The notes under the pieces were generated by a model. It worked only from the letters and a program-made list of their open reading frames with translations. It was not told the DNA's origin and ran no database searches. Below are positions 45,377 through 55,220 of a stretch of DNA of 64,000 nt, piece after piece. The stretch is taken from positions 39,685,503 to 39,749,502 of the forward strand of contig CP136065.1 in assembly GCA_032622095.1 (NCBI GenBank). Direction: 5' to 3'. Each line of letters opens with the position of its first letter. Position 1 is the first letter of the stretch. The translations under genes and the position numbers were made by a program. This DNA comes from Siphonodentalium dalli (taxonomy: Eukaryota > Mollusca > Scaphopoda > Gadilida > Siphonodentaliidae).

Positions 45377-48300
45377 CTTTCTTGCGTGGAACGTTACTGG
45401 AGTGAGCACAGCACAAAACTACATCGCATCACTTCTTAACGGACGGAAAACGGCTTTTCTCGGAATTTCCGAACACTGGTTAAGTGTGGAAAACTTAGTT
45501 TTACTCGATAGCCTGAGTATTTCACATTATGTGGTTGCGAAACCGGGCAAAACAATCACAACAATATCTGGAAATTCATTTACACGGGATGGCGTTGCCC
45601 TGTTTGTCCCAAAAGATTTTCATGGGAGATGTTCTGTTATAGACTTACCGGGTGACCGTTCTGTCGGGGTCCGCTTTAGAGTTTCACCAGACTACACGTT
45701 ACATATAATCCAAGTGTATATGCCGTGTAGCAACCACGGCATCAGCTATCTTAAAGACTGCTTTGACACTCTTGAGAGTCAGATAGATATGCTAGCACAA
45801 CAGGGACACGTAATAGTTATGGGTGACTTCAATGTCCACCTCGCTCGTGACGGAAATACCCCACAAACACACATAGCTCGATCAAAACTTTTGAATAAAT
45901 TCATTACAAGCACACGAATGTGGGCGTCAACGACTTCGCAGATGTGCACTGGCCCAGGCTACTCATTCAGCCCATTCATTACTGTGGCAAATCCAACCCT
46001 AATTGACCACATACTGTTATCGGAAGATATGACAATTAACGTGCAACGGTGTTCGATCATCGATGATGACTCTATGAACGTCTCTAACCATTTACCTGTG
46101 ACATGCTCGATACGCTTGGAAACTCAATGTTCAGTCGACGTGCCAGAGTTTACCCGCAGGAAATATAACTGGCGGAATTTAAACATGCATCTGTATCAGT
46201 ATGTGCTTGAGATTCATGTAGATGAAATTTCACAGCTGCAAACAAAATGTAAGCAAGATGTTAAAACCCTATACAACAAGATAGTTGAATGGTTGCATGG
46301 AGCTTCGTCAGCATCGTGCGGTGTAAAATCAGTATGTTCATTTAAAAAACCATATTGGAATCCACTACTGAGTACGTTACACACCGACGTGAAACAAAAT
46401 CGTCGTCTCTGGATCTCCGACGGGAAGCCACATTCTGTTAATTCGCTCTCATACGTGTCTTACAAAAACGCCAAACGTCATTTCAGACGTGAACTGCGAA
46501 GCACAATACGTCGCCGTGAGCATATATTCCTGCAAAATGTCGAAAGTGCGGCTCACTCTGATGTCACGGCATTCTGGCGGATGACCAAACCTGCCACACA
46601 GAAACGAAGTGTAGCAACAGGGATAGATTTTGGTGATGGAGCACACACGGACACTCAGAGTTTATTATCTGGTTGGCGGGATTACTTCAGTCAACTATAT
46701 AGCCCGAGTCCACACGAAATCCCGGAATTCGATCTTGAAGTATCTAGTACTCTTACGGAATTAATGACGAAGTCTCACGCAGACTACAATTCAACAGTAT
46801 TCTGTGACATTATTCCAGCAGAAGAAATTGCTATTCATATCAGGAAACTTAGAAAGAACAAAGCCGGTGGGAGTGATGACATTGTTAATGAACACTTAAT
46901 TAATGCACCAGACTCAGTTTACCTGGTCTTGTGCAAACTGTTCAACGCCATTATCAAACATGAGTGGATTCCTGTAGACATGAAAGCCGGAGTAATTATT
47001 CCACTATACAAAGGCGAGCCAAAACCAAAAAATGTCCCTGACAGCTACCGGGCAATAACTTTGCTCTCAGTTTTGTACAAACTCTTCGAGGCTGTTATGA
47101 TGTCGCGATTCTCGAGCAAGAACGCGTCGACGTTCATTCCTCATCAGCTCCAATTCGGCTTTCAAGAACACATTGGTTGCAACATGACATCATTCGTCGT
47201 TCAAGAATCCATCTGCCACATTGGTGATAATGGATCAAAAGCGTTTGTTTGCTTCCTCGATTCACAGAAAGCGTTTGACCGTGTGTGGCATGACGGTCTC
47301 TTGGTTAAATTAAGCGCGCTTGGAATCAGTGGTAAAATTCTTCGAATCATTGCCAACATGCATGATAATTGCTACAGCAGTGTGCTGTATAATGGTTGCC
47401 TGTCTGATAATTTCCACATTCTCCAAGGAACAAGACAAGGGTCCGTGACCTCTCCGTTTTTCTACTTAGTATTCATCGATGAACTGTTGTACTTACTTCA
47501 AAAATCTACACGCGGCCTACATATAGGCAATATGAATTGTACTTCACCGACCACGGCAGATGATATTTGCTTGATCGCTATGAACAAATCAGGACTCGAT
47601 GAATTACTGGAGATATGCAACTCATACAGTTCCAAATGGAGATTTTGCTTCTCGAAAACAAAAAGTGCTGTCATCGTCTTCAACGAGTCTCGGTCTCAAC
47701 ATATCAAGAATAAAAGAACTTGGTCTATCGGCCTCAGTGATTTGACTGAGACAACTGAATGCCGCCACCTTGGAATAACTCAGCATAAGTTCAACCATAA
47801 CCACACGCGTGCGACTGAAATGGCAGATACCATGCGGAAAGCATACTTTACAGTTGCCGGTAGAAAAGCTCTGGAATTGTGCACGCCTCTGTCGATGTCA
47901 AAACTGTTCCTCACAATTGCTATTCCAAAAGCACTGTACGGTGGCGAACTACTATACTCGCCAAGTGAAGATAATTCATATACACTGGAAAAATCTCTCC
48001 GTAAGTGCGTGAAACACATCCAGAATCTACCAGCGAGAGCCAGTACAAATCTGTCACTCGGATTACTTGGAATCCAACCTGTTAAACAGCAGCTCCATCT
48101 GAAGAAACTTGCTTTCTTAGGAGATCTTATCCGTTTGCCAGAGTCACACGAAACACCACTGAGAATATTCGTCTTCAAAGTTTACCAGCAAAGACTTTTC
48201 AATATCAACACAACAGGTTTCGCGGCAGATATAATAAACATCCTTCAGCTTTATGGGCTTGATAAATACCTAAACGTCTTCCTCAACGAAGGAATCTTTC

Positions 48301-48860
48301 CATCGAAGAACTATTGGAAACGCATCATCAACACATCTGTGCGATCTAATTACATTAATCAGTGGTCACTGTCAAACTCTAGTGATTTCAAATGGTATAG
48401 ACACATACACAGAAACCCGTTAGCGACTTGGAGTATTTGGAAACTTCTAGCCGGGAACCCGAGTCATTCTAAAGAACTGAAGAACCTAGCTCTTTTACTG
48501 AATAGAACAACATTTAAAAATAATTCATCATGTGCAGCCTGCAAACACCACTACGACAATCAGTTCGATCACATACTTTTCTCATGTAATTCAGCCGAAA
48601 TTCTACAACTGAGGTATATTTTCTGGTGCGAACTAATTGATCGTCTCGGCATAGAAACTTTCGTGTATCTTGACTCCCTTCATCCCGATCAACTACAAGC
48701 GTTCTTATTGGGTGGAACTGACTCGTTATTGCCTCCTCAGTCTGTGCAATATAATTGGGGCCGCATACTCATATTCACGGCAAAATTTCTACACACAGCC
48801 TGCGTGGCGGTACGATTGCCAGAAGTGAGCGGAAATACACACCAGACCATATCCGTGTGA
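45351..48860 (+). CDS. LINE ORF2: APE endonuclease, reverse transcriptase, CCHC zinc knuckle; intact
   Basis: 1169 aa from ATG 45351 (a second in-frame ATG is at 45363), in the +1 frame relative to ORF1 and overlapping it by 26 bp. Endonuclease: SEHW (40-43), MGDFNVH (157-163), LIDHIL (217-222) and SNHLPV (245-250). Reverse transcriptase: RKNKAGGSDD (501-510), SYRAITLLS (565-573), CFLDSQKAFDRVW (634-646), GTRQGSVTSP (693-702) and the catalytic box TADD (735-738). The first position is Thr where Tyr or Phe is usual, but both metal-binding Asp are kept. C-terminus: C1061-x2-C1064-x9-H1074-x4-C1079. No disruption in 3.5 kb, so this copy may be competent for retrotransposition. Downstream initiation could be by termination-reinitiation or frameshift. 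Confidence 0.92.
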   Translation: METQMINLDFLAWNVTGVSTAQNYIASLLNGRKTAFLGISEHWLSVENLVLLDSLSISHYVVAKPGKTITTISGNSFTRDGVALFVPKDFHGRCSVIDLPGDRSVGVRFRVSPDYTLHIIQVYMPCSNHGISYLKDCFDTLESQIDMLAQQGHVIVMGDFNVHLARDGNTPQTHIARSKLLNKFITSTRMWASTTSQMCTGPGYSFSPFITVANPTLIDHILLSEDMTINVQRCSIIDDDSMNVSNHLPVTCSIRLETQCSVDVPEFTRRKYNWRNLNMHLYQYVLEIHVDEISQLQTKCKQDVKTLYNKIVEWLHGASSASCGVKSVCSFKKPYWNPLLSTLHTDVKQNRRLWISDGKPHSVNSLSYVSYKNAKRHFRRELRSTIRRREHIFLQNVESAAHSDVTAFWRMTKPATQKRSVATGIDFGDGAHTDTQSLLSGWRDYFSQLYSPSPHEIPEFDLEVSSTLTELMTKSHADYNSTVFCDIIPAEEIAIHIRKLRKNKAGGSDDIVNEHLINAPDSVYLVLCKLFNAIIKHEWIPVDMKAGVIIPLYKGEPKPKNVPDSYRAITLLSVLYKLFEAVMMSRFSSKNASTFIPHQLQFGFQEHIGCNMTSFVVQESICHIGDNGSKAFVCFLDSQKAFDRVWHDGLLVKLSALGISGKILRIIANMHDNCYSSVLYNGCLSDNFHILQGTRQGSVTSPFFYLVFIDELLYLLQKSTRGLHIGNMNCTSPTTADDICLIAMNKSGLDELLEICNSYSSKWRFCFSKTKSAVIVFNESRSQHIKNKRTWSIGLSDLTETTECRHLGITQHKFNHNHTRATEMADTMRKAYFTVAGRKALELCTPLSMSKLFLTIAIPKALYGGELLYSPSEDNSYTLEKSLRKCVKHIQNLPARASTNLSLGLLGIQPVKQQLHLKKLAFLGDLIRLPESHETPLRIFVFKVYQQRLFNINTTGFAADIINILQLYGLDKYLNVFLNEGIFPSKNYWKRIINTSVRSNYINQWSLSNSSDFKWYRHIHRNPLATWSIWKLLAGNPSHSKELKNLALLLNRTTFKNNSSCAACKHHYDNQFDHILFSCNSAEILQLRYIFWCELIDRLGIETFVYLDSLHPDQLQAFLLGGTDSLLPPQSVQYNWGRILIFTAKFLHTACVAVRLPEVSGNTHQTISV

Positions 48861-49511
48861 CACGGTCAACACAATATACTGATATGTGCGGGTGAAAATT
48901 CGGACGTGACATTCTATGAACTCGCTATATTTGTATAAATATTATGTATATTCACAATGCACTCTATATATATGGTCACTATTTAACCTGTGTGCACATA
49001 CATGCATGCTTTGTGTTACACAACAAACTAATGGTAAGCTCTTCATATTGGAGGTCAATAAATTATATTAGGATGGTTAATTTCTGAACATTGTTCAATT
49101 CATACAGCATTCTGATATATGCTGCGTACACAGAAATAAAAATGATGTTTAGAATAAGGCCACATTGTATGTTAAACAACCAATGCGAAGGGTTAGTGTT
49201 GGAACTTTCTTAATCTCAATAACATCTCTATTCATAGCTCAGATATATTCCGCATGCAAAGAAATGAGACCAAGACTAAAGTTCACTAAACGATGTTAAA
49301 TAACATGTTAAACACCGATATAAACAAACAGCTCGAAGGTTCATGTGTGAAATAAATTGATCATACCTTCTTCAAATCCACATGCAATATAATAGTAGTC
49401 ATGTGATTTAAACTAAACTGTTGGTTTAGTTTAAATAAAACTGATGACACCATATTTTAATTTATTTAACCCTCATAATGGGACCATATTTTAACTTTAA
49501 TTAACCCTCAC
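48861..49511. other. 3' region of the LINE and degenerate tandem
   Basis: 48861-49400 is AT-rich non-coding sequence, presumably LINE 3' UTR; no poly-A or simple tail was found. 49408-49436 is a perfect short palindrome (TTTAAACTAAAC-TGTTG-GTTTAGTTTAAA). From 49440 a degenerate tandem of about 30-40 bp leads into the right inverted-repeat arm. Confidence 0.55.
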
Positions 49512-49613
49512 GGGGCCATAATTCAATTAAGCCTCATGTGATCATATTTTAATTTAACCCTTTATGGTGCCATACATGTATTTTAATTAACTCTCATGAG
49601 AGACCATATCTTC
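49512..49613 (-). repeat. Right 102-bp inverted-repeat arm
   Basis: Exact reverse complement of 43400-43501. Inward of it the sequence continues with related repeats (CCATATTTTAACTTTAATTA), unlike the left arm, which runs directly into ORF1. Confidence 0.97.
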
Positions 49614-49954
49614 ATATCTTGATTTATGTCATGTGAAAATAAATTAAAGATGTTCAAATACCAATGCAACAAAGCAGGTTAAACAACAATAGAAACACAC
49701 AGCGCCCAGTGCCCTAAGGGTTAACGCCTGAATGCACGTTCCAATACATCAGCCCTCCTTTCTGAGCATGGACAAACAACCTGCCAAAATATACATTATA
49801 GAGGGCGTAATAACAAATAAAATTTATAAAAATGCGACGACAATTAAACCGGTTTATTCAATAGAAGATATGTTATTTGTTCTGAACGTTACACGAGTTG
49901 TTAACTGGAAGCGATAACGTGAAAATAAATAATATTATGTCAAAAGACTACGAA

Positions 49955-50234
49955 CTCATTTGACCATATACCTAAATGTATTGAAACTGGGCGGTGGAAA
50001 GTACCAGACAGCACATTGTCATGTCGTTTATGTGCGCCTTGTGCTTCTGGAGAGATTGGAGATGAATTCCATTACCTACTTGTCTGTGGCAAACTATTAA
50101 ATGACCGACAGTGCCTGCTATCAAATATTATTTACAAAAGGCCAAATTCCATTACTGTGAGTGAAATATTAAATCAGAAACATTCCACGGACATTCGTCG
50201 GTTGTGTGATTTTATTAGAATTGTCAACCGATAA
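49955..50234 (+). pseudogene. 3' fragment of a LINE ORF2
   Basis: About 90 codons ending at the stop 50232-50234. It contains ETGRWKVPDS, the zinc-knuckle CRLCAPCASGEIGDEFHYLLVC and a C-terminal helix. The layout matches the C-terminus of the minus-strand LINE at 38769 (CTLCNLELGDEFHVILIC), so it is a 5'-truncated or decayed relative of that family in the opposite orientation. A short 3' UTR with AATTAATG/AAATAAATTAA follows to about 50280. Confidence 0.75.
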
Positions 50235-50420
50235 TTAATGAAGGCAGCAAAGCCGAAGTAATTACATAAATAAATTAACCGTGTCTGAAATAATTGTCTC
50301 GTATCAATTGAAAGACGCCGACAACACATGCAACTCATTGCATGAAAGCTCAGTATACGTGTACTCGGCTACGACACAAAAGCGAGTAGTCCATGAGCAC
50401 TCTGCTTTCACAAACCCATC

Positions 50421-50923
50421 TAGATCATGCCATGAATCTCTACTCTTGCGAACGCCCGTAGAGATCATATTCCACCAGTTATGACATGGAACCTTATAAA
50501 GTCGAAAAAATAACTCAAGGAATATATTTCTTAGTTATTATCTGTTCACTGATAATGTTCTCCACTGAAGGTGAAGGTCACAACTCGAAATTGTTTGCTT
50601 ATCTGTGACTTTTCTGAGGCGATATCGCAATAAACACTGAATTAATTACCTGGGAGAAATTGCATAATTGTAAGCTACGCAAAGCAAAATCGCTCACAAA
50701 GTCACTTAAATCGTGAAATTTTGATGTTGTCTAGTTGGGACCTTAATTCACCTACAGTGAAGTACATTATTAAGGAACAGATAATAACAAACAAATATAT
50801 TCGCTGACATTATTTTTCGACTTTATAAGGTTCCCTGTCAAAAAAAAGTTCGAAGGTTTGTACTGGTGGAATATAATGTATGTACGGGCGTTAGCAAGAG
50901 TAGAGATTCCTGGCATGATCTAC
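50421..50923. mobile_element. Imperfect fold-back element, about 500 bp
   Basis: TAGATCATGCCATGAATCTC (left) mirrors TAGAGATTCCTGGCATGATC (right). Inner mirrors include GGAACCTTATAAAGTCGAAA and TTATTATCTGTTC. Arms of about 180 bp have several indels. A related arm fragment is near 18665-18745. Confidence 0.75.
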
Positions 50924-51467
50924 AAAGAGAAACCACGGGAGAAGAATTAGATAAGATTTCCTGGTATTTCCAAAATGATCTTTTTCTCTTGGGATGCGAA
51001 TAAATGTATCAATATTTTATGTCTGTCATATAGTCCTGAAACGAGTGTGAGTGAGAAATAATTATTCCTTCGATGTCTTGATGGTAAGACTTCACGGTGT
51101 CTTCATTATAGTCAGAAGGGGTCCCTCGGTGATTTAGTCCACGCGGTTCACGACGCATTAGTCTGACACGTGTTTAACGTCTAGCGACGAGGAAACTGGT
51201 TCCACTCCCGATAAGCGAGGATTTGTGATGCACACATATGGATGCTATCCGTTCTTCGGAGATGCCGCTTTTGCGCGCAATGGATTGATCACACCGCATA
51301 ACCAAATAGCCTGATCTGCACTATACTACGCTGATCTACAAGTCTGCTGTAACTACCATAACCTGAATGCTAAATAAAAAACAACGATGGCGACGTCATA
51401 ATCTATAAGTCACGCCTATGTAGATACTGACTGCGCATAAAGTTATAGAAATTGCTCATCATATATG
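50924..51467. other. Unassigned spacer
   Basis: Nothing recognised. Confidence 0.5.
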
Positions 51468-51907
51468 TGACCCGCCATATCAAATCCAGTCGGAAGTCGG
51501 GATTTTTTTTACCCTGTGCCAATGCATTCTCTTATATATGCGAGTCGACCATAGGTCGCCTCGCATATATAAGAGAATGCATTGGCTTAACAATTTTTTA
51601 TCATGTTTTTTACAATTTTTAGGACATAAAATAAAAAACATCCATTACCCTGCAGGGAGCCCCACACATATATAGAAGCACATAGAAGAGTGTCGTCTGC
51701 TCATGTTTGTCTGGGGCTCTGTATGTGTGAAATTATAAAATTGTTAAAGAATACAAGAACAAATTATTAAAATTGTAAAAAATTGTTAGGCCAATGCATT
51801 CTCTTATATATGCGAGGCGACCTATGGTCGACTCGCATATATAAGAGAATGCATTGGCACAGGGTAAAAAAATCCCGACTTCCGACTGGATTTGATATGG
51901 CGGGTCA
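51468..51907. mobile_element. 440-bp element with long inverted arms and paired 69-bp palindromes
   Basis: Ends TGACCCGCCATATCAAATCC and its mirror GGATTTGATATGGCGGGTCA. Arms of about 50 bp run into the family ends ACCCTGTGCC/GGCACAGGGT and then into palindromes at 51518-51586 and 51790-51858. Flanks are ATATATG and TATATAC. The outer arms differ entirely from the CCCTTTACCCAACA ends of the 392-bp MITE, so the same palindrome pair rides in a different backbone. Confidence 0.85.
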
Positions 51908-52157
51908 TATATACTTTAATCAGTATGCTCTCGAAGGACAATTGAAAGTGTAGAAAAAAGTGTCCCATACATCTGGTGACTGTCGTTTTTTCTTATGCGA
52001 CAGAACGCGGCATTTCGCTAGTTGTCTCCCAGGAAACTCCAGTCAGTACTCCATGCAGCTAATTCCATCGAAGACCATTTCATGCATTGATTTATAAATT
52101 GTTAACTCTTTTAGCGATATTTTGGCGCCACGTGTTTGTACACAATATACCCCTTGC

Positions 52158-52370
52158 CACTGAGTCGCGGCCATATTGGATCCTTCCATCCCCGTTCCGC
52201 TTTCTAGTGCTACAGGTCAAAGTTCTGAAGTAGCATTCCATTTATGAAGCTTTTGAATATTCATAAATTCCATATATGGAATGCTATTCCAGAACTTTGA
52301 CCTGTGGAACTAAAACAAACGGAACGGGTCTGGGTTGATCCAATATGGGCGCGACTTAGTGACAAGATGT
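52158..52370. mobile_element. Fold-back MITE of the GGCCATATTGGAT family, copy 2
   Basis: CACTGAGTCGCGGCCATATT to ATATGGGCGCGACTTAGTGA. Middle GCATTCCATTTATG and its mirror GGAATGCTATTCC. Same family as 23312-23521. Confidence 0.8.
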
Positions 52371-52436
52371 ATTGCCAACGTCTGATCTGAGATATTGACC
52401 ACACACATAAGCACGGATCAGAAATCACTGGGAAAT

Positions 52437-53393
52437 CAGCAGGCTCACCACTTTGGGATCTTTAGTGATTTCGTTCCGACTCTTTAGTGACAAGGACGAG
52501 TGGGAGCCAATCATTTTTCGATATATAAGAGTCGGAGCCTTTGAAAAAAACGAGTCGGAGCCCATGTGCATTTCAAAAATGCATGACCAAACACATGTAA
52601 AAAAGGCGGACGATATTTATCATGATGATTATGTAACTTATGTTGAACGTGATTAGAAAGTATGTTGGTACGTAAGTAACATGGTTACTTACGTCCCTGT
52701 TCATCTCAAAACTGATGCCGAAGTTGGAAATTGAGGCATAATATGGCTGAATGCCTCATTATATATCTCAATCATCGTTCTAATCGTAGGTTATATGAAT
52801 ATCCATCTACTCATTCCAAACAAATGGGACAAAAGCATCACTATTGAATACTCACCATAACAATTTTCTCTTGTGACAGGGTAGGTTTTCCATGATCAAA
52901 ATGGCCGAAAGTAAAACAAATCAGTATAGAGTTGGAACCAAAATTGCTAAAAATTCCCAAAAGTGGTGAGCCCGTTAAATAAAAACGGCGGACGATATTG
53001 ATGATATCGAAACGTGATTAGACAGTCTGGTTATGTCATATTACAATTATCGTAAGTATAATCGTTTATTCCGCCTCTGTTCATCTCAAAGCTGACAGCG
53101 AAGTTGGTAATTACGAAACACAAGGCTAAATCTGCATGGCTGATCGCCTTATCATAGGGACACAACGAGATGCCTATCTCAATACTCGTTTCAATGGTAG
53201 GTTATATGAATATCAATCTACTTATTCAGAAGAAATGACACAAAAGCATCACTATTTAATACTCAACATAACAATTTTGTCTTGACAGGGTAGGTTTTCC
53301 ATGATCAAAATGGCCGAAAGTAAACAACCATTAGTATAGTGTCGGAGCCAAAATCAATAAAGTTCCCAAAATGGTGAGCCCGCTGAACCCCAG
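52437..53393. mobile_element. TIR element with a tandem internal duplication
   Basis: Left end TCAGCAGGCTCACCACTTTG, right end GGTGAGCCCGCTGA. The body 52598-52977 is repeated at 52980-53388 (for example GGTTATATGAATATC, GGGTAGGTTTTCCATGATCA, ATGGCCGAAAGTAAA). Each repeat closes with a copy of the right TIR (AAAGTGGTGAGCC, AAATGGTGAGCC), so the duplication includes the end. The 67-aa frame at 52453 is not supported. Confidence 0.7.
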
Positions 53394-53571
53394 TGAATAT
53401 GTTTGTCAAAGTGTTAAAATCATTCTGTTTTATTGATAAATGTTGTTAGCGAACTATTCAAGAAGAGATCGTGCATGGTTGGAAGTGGCTAGAATTCTTC
53501 TCAGAAATTTTAATAATGAAACAATTAACTACCAAGTAAAGTTGACGGAAAATAGGCACGTTGTGATTTTG

Positions 53572-53869
53572 TGTAAATCCGAACATTTATGGGACCATCT
53601 CCTTTTATACTCAACAGAATATATTCAACAAATGAATGGATTTCAGCCATGGATTATTGAAAGTGAAAAATACACTCGTGTGCTATACGAACGATACAAA
53701 ATACATGGTATAATTATAATGAAAATGAATTTATGTATCGTTCGGAGAGCACACAATTGTATTTTTCACTAATCCATGGCTCAAATTCATTCATTTGTTG
53801 CATATATTCTGTTGAGTATAAAAGGAGATGGTCTCACAAATGGTCGGATTTAGTGTAAATTATACCCCT
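53572..53869. mobile_element. Fold-back MITE of the 5218 family, copy 2, left end decayed
   Basis: GGGACCATCTCCTTTTATAC...GTATAAAAGGAGATGGTCTC. The right terminus ends TATACCCCT followed by TTGA; the left terminal 20 bp have diverged. The 110-aa frame at 53440-53772 reads through it. Confidence 0.75.
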
Positions 53870-54097
53870 TGAATTATATATAGATGTATATATATATATG
53901 CACTTCCAATCATCCATAAAGTGCATACCATGTCGCGATACACAATTTGTGCGAATATCACTCCAATCAATGCGCCTAAAGTCGATGTGAATAAAATAAA
54001 TGAACAAAGACATGGCCCCTGAATTATGACATCGCTATTAACAAAATCTATATTCAGCGCTCAGATCAGAGTCGGGTCTGTAGATTATTCTGTTTGA

Positions 54098-54497
54098 TTA
54101 ACCCTTTACACAACAGAAGGGCCCTGTGCCAATGCATTCTCTTATATATGCGAGTCGACCATAGGTCGCCTCGCATATATAAGAGAATGCATTGGCTTAA
54201 CACATTAAAAATTATAAAATTGTTAAAGAATGTAAGAAAAAATGGTAAAAAGTGTTAAAAAAAGAGTTTTTTTAGGCCAATGCATTCTCTTATATATGCG
54301 AGGCGACCTATGGTCGACTCGCATATATAAGAGAATGCATTGGCACAGGGCATAACTGTAACTATCACAATGTGGTCAAGGAGCCGGTTCCAATGATATC
54401 CATATTTGTATGGTTCTATTGAGACAGACCGAAGATATTTTAGGTTGTTGAAGCTTTATTTGGCCGGTTTTGGCCGGTTTGTTGGGTAAAGGGTTAA
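54098..54497. mobile_element. 392-bp TTAA MITE with paired 69-bp palindromes, copy 2
   Basis: The element is 54102-54493, with TTAA at 54098-54101 and 54494-54497. It has the same length as the copy at 19801-20192 and differs at only a handful of positions that I could spot (for example CCCTTTACACAACA at the left end). Palindromes at 54128-54196 and 54276-54344. Confidence 0.9.
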
Positions 54498-54689
54498 GCA
54501 GTGTGGTGATTTCTCAATGAAATTAACCTTCTGTGGTGTCATATTCCCAAAGCTCCACATGTGTCGGTGATGCTACCATTTCCTTCAAATGCACGCATGC
54601 TTGATTCTTGCCTCCATAATTGCATGCTATTTACAGGCAAATTTCGGTAACATCGCTACAGTTGGAACTATACAGAGTTGTTACTTCTC

Positions 54690-55220
54690 ACGTATAGAAC
54701 AATGTGTATAAAATATACACAATATGTTTGACTTTTTATCTTAAATAACGGTGGGTAGAAATAACACATGACATATGTGTCGCTGAAATTTTCTAAACAT
54801 TGAATATGAGTGGATATGTGAGTATAGTATAGTTAGTAGATGAGAGACGTTCTATTTGAGACACAAACACCGTAAAACTACCATACTAAAAATCTGGCTG
54901 AAACTTTAAAACTGTGTGATACACAATTATGTGCTGTCCTATGTGCTGTTCAGTTTTGACACACACACAGTGTGTTACAAATTTTAAAGCTGCTGCCATT
55001 TTTCTTCTGTGGTTGCCTTTACGAGTGTTTTGTCTCCAATAGAACACATCGCATCTAATAACTATGATATACTCACACGTTCACCCATATTAAACGTTGA
55101 GGAAATTCCACCGACACATATATATCATGTGTAATTTCTATCCAATTTTGTTTAAGATAAAATGTAATAAATACTGTGTAGAATTTATACATATTTGTTC
55201 TAAGATATATAGTTTTGCGA
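54690..55220. mobile_element. Long fold-back element, about 530 bp
   Basis: The left arm (TATAGAACAATGTGTATAAA..., TTTTATCTTAAATAA..., ATATGAGTGGATATGTGAGT) is mirrored by the right (ACTCACACGTTCACCCATAT..., TTTAAGATAAAATG, TTTATACATATTTGTTCTAA). The centre has a second mirror (ACTGTGTGATACAC/CACACACAGTGTG). Arms total about 230 bp with indels. Confidence 0.75.

Larger units (their letters stand above)
43400..49613 (+). mobile_element. Intact two-ORF LINE enclosed by perfect 102-bp inverted repeats
   Basis: The arms 43400-43501 and 49512-49613 are exact reverse complements over 102 bp. Between them lie two long overlapping ORFs without any stop or frameshift (43535-45376 and 45351-48860), then about 650 bp of non-coding sequence. 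The left arm runs into the start of ORF1. The right arm is the outer part of a longer degenerate tandem (49440-49613) of units like ACCATATTTTAATTTAACCC. Non-LTR elements do not normally have terminal inverted repeats. Either the arm is a 5' UTR monomer, with an inverted copy captured downstream, or the unit is a composite mobile element. Confidence 0.7.

Noticed and set aside
53440-53772. 110-codon plus-strand frame
   Set aside because: The second half is the fold-back MITE at 53572-53869, read through.
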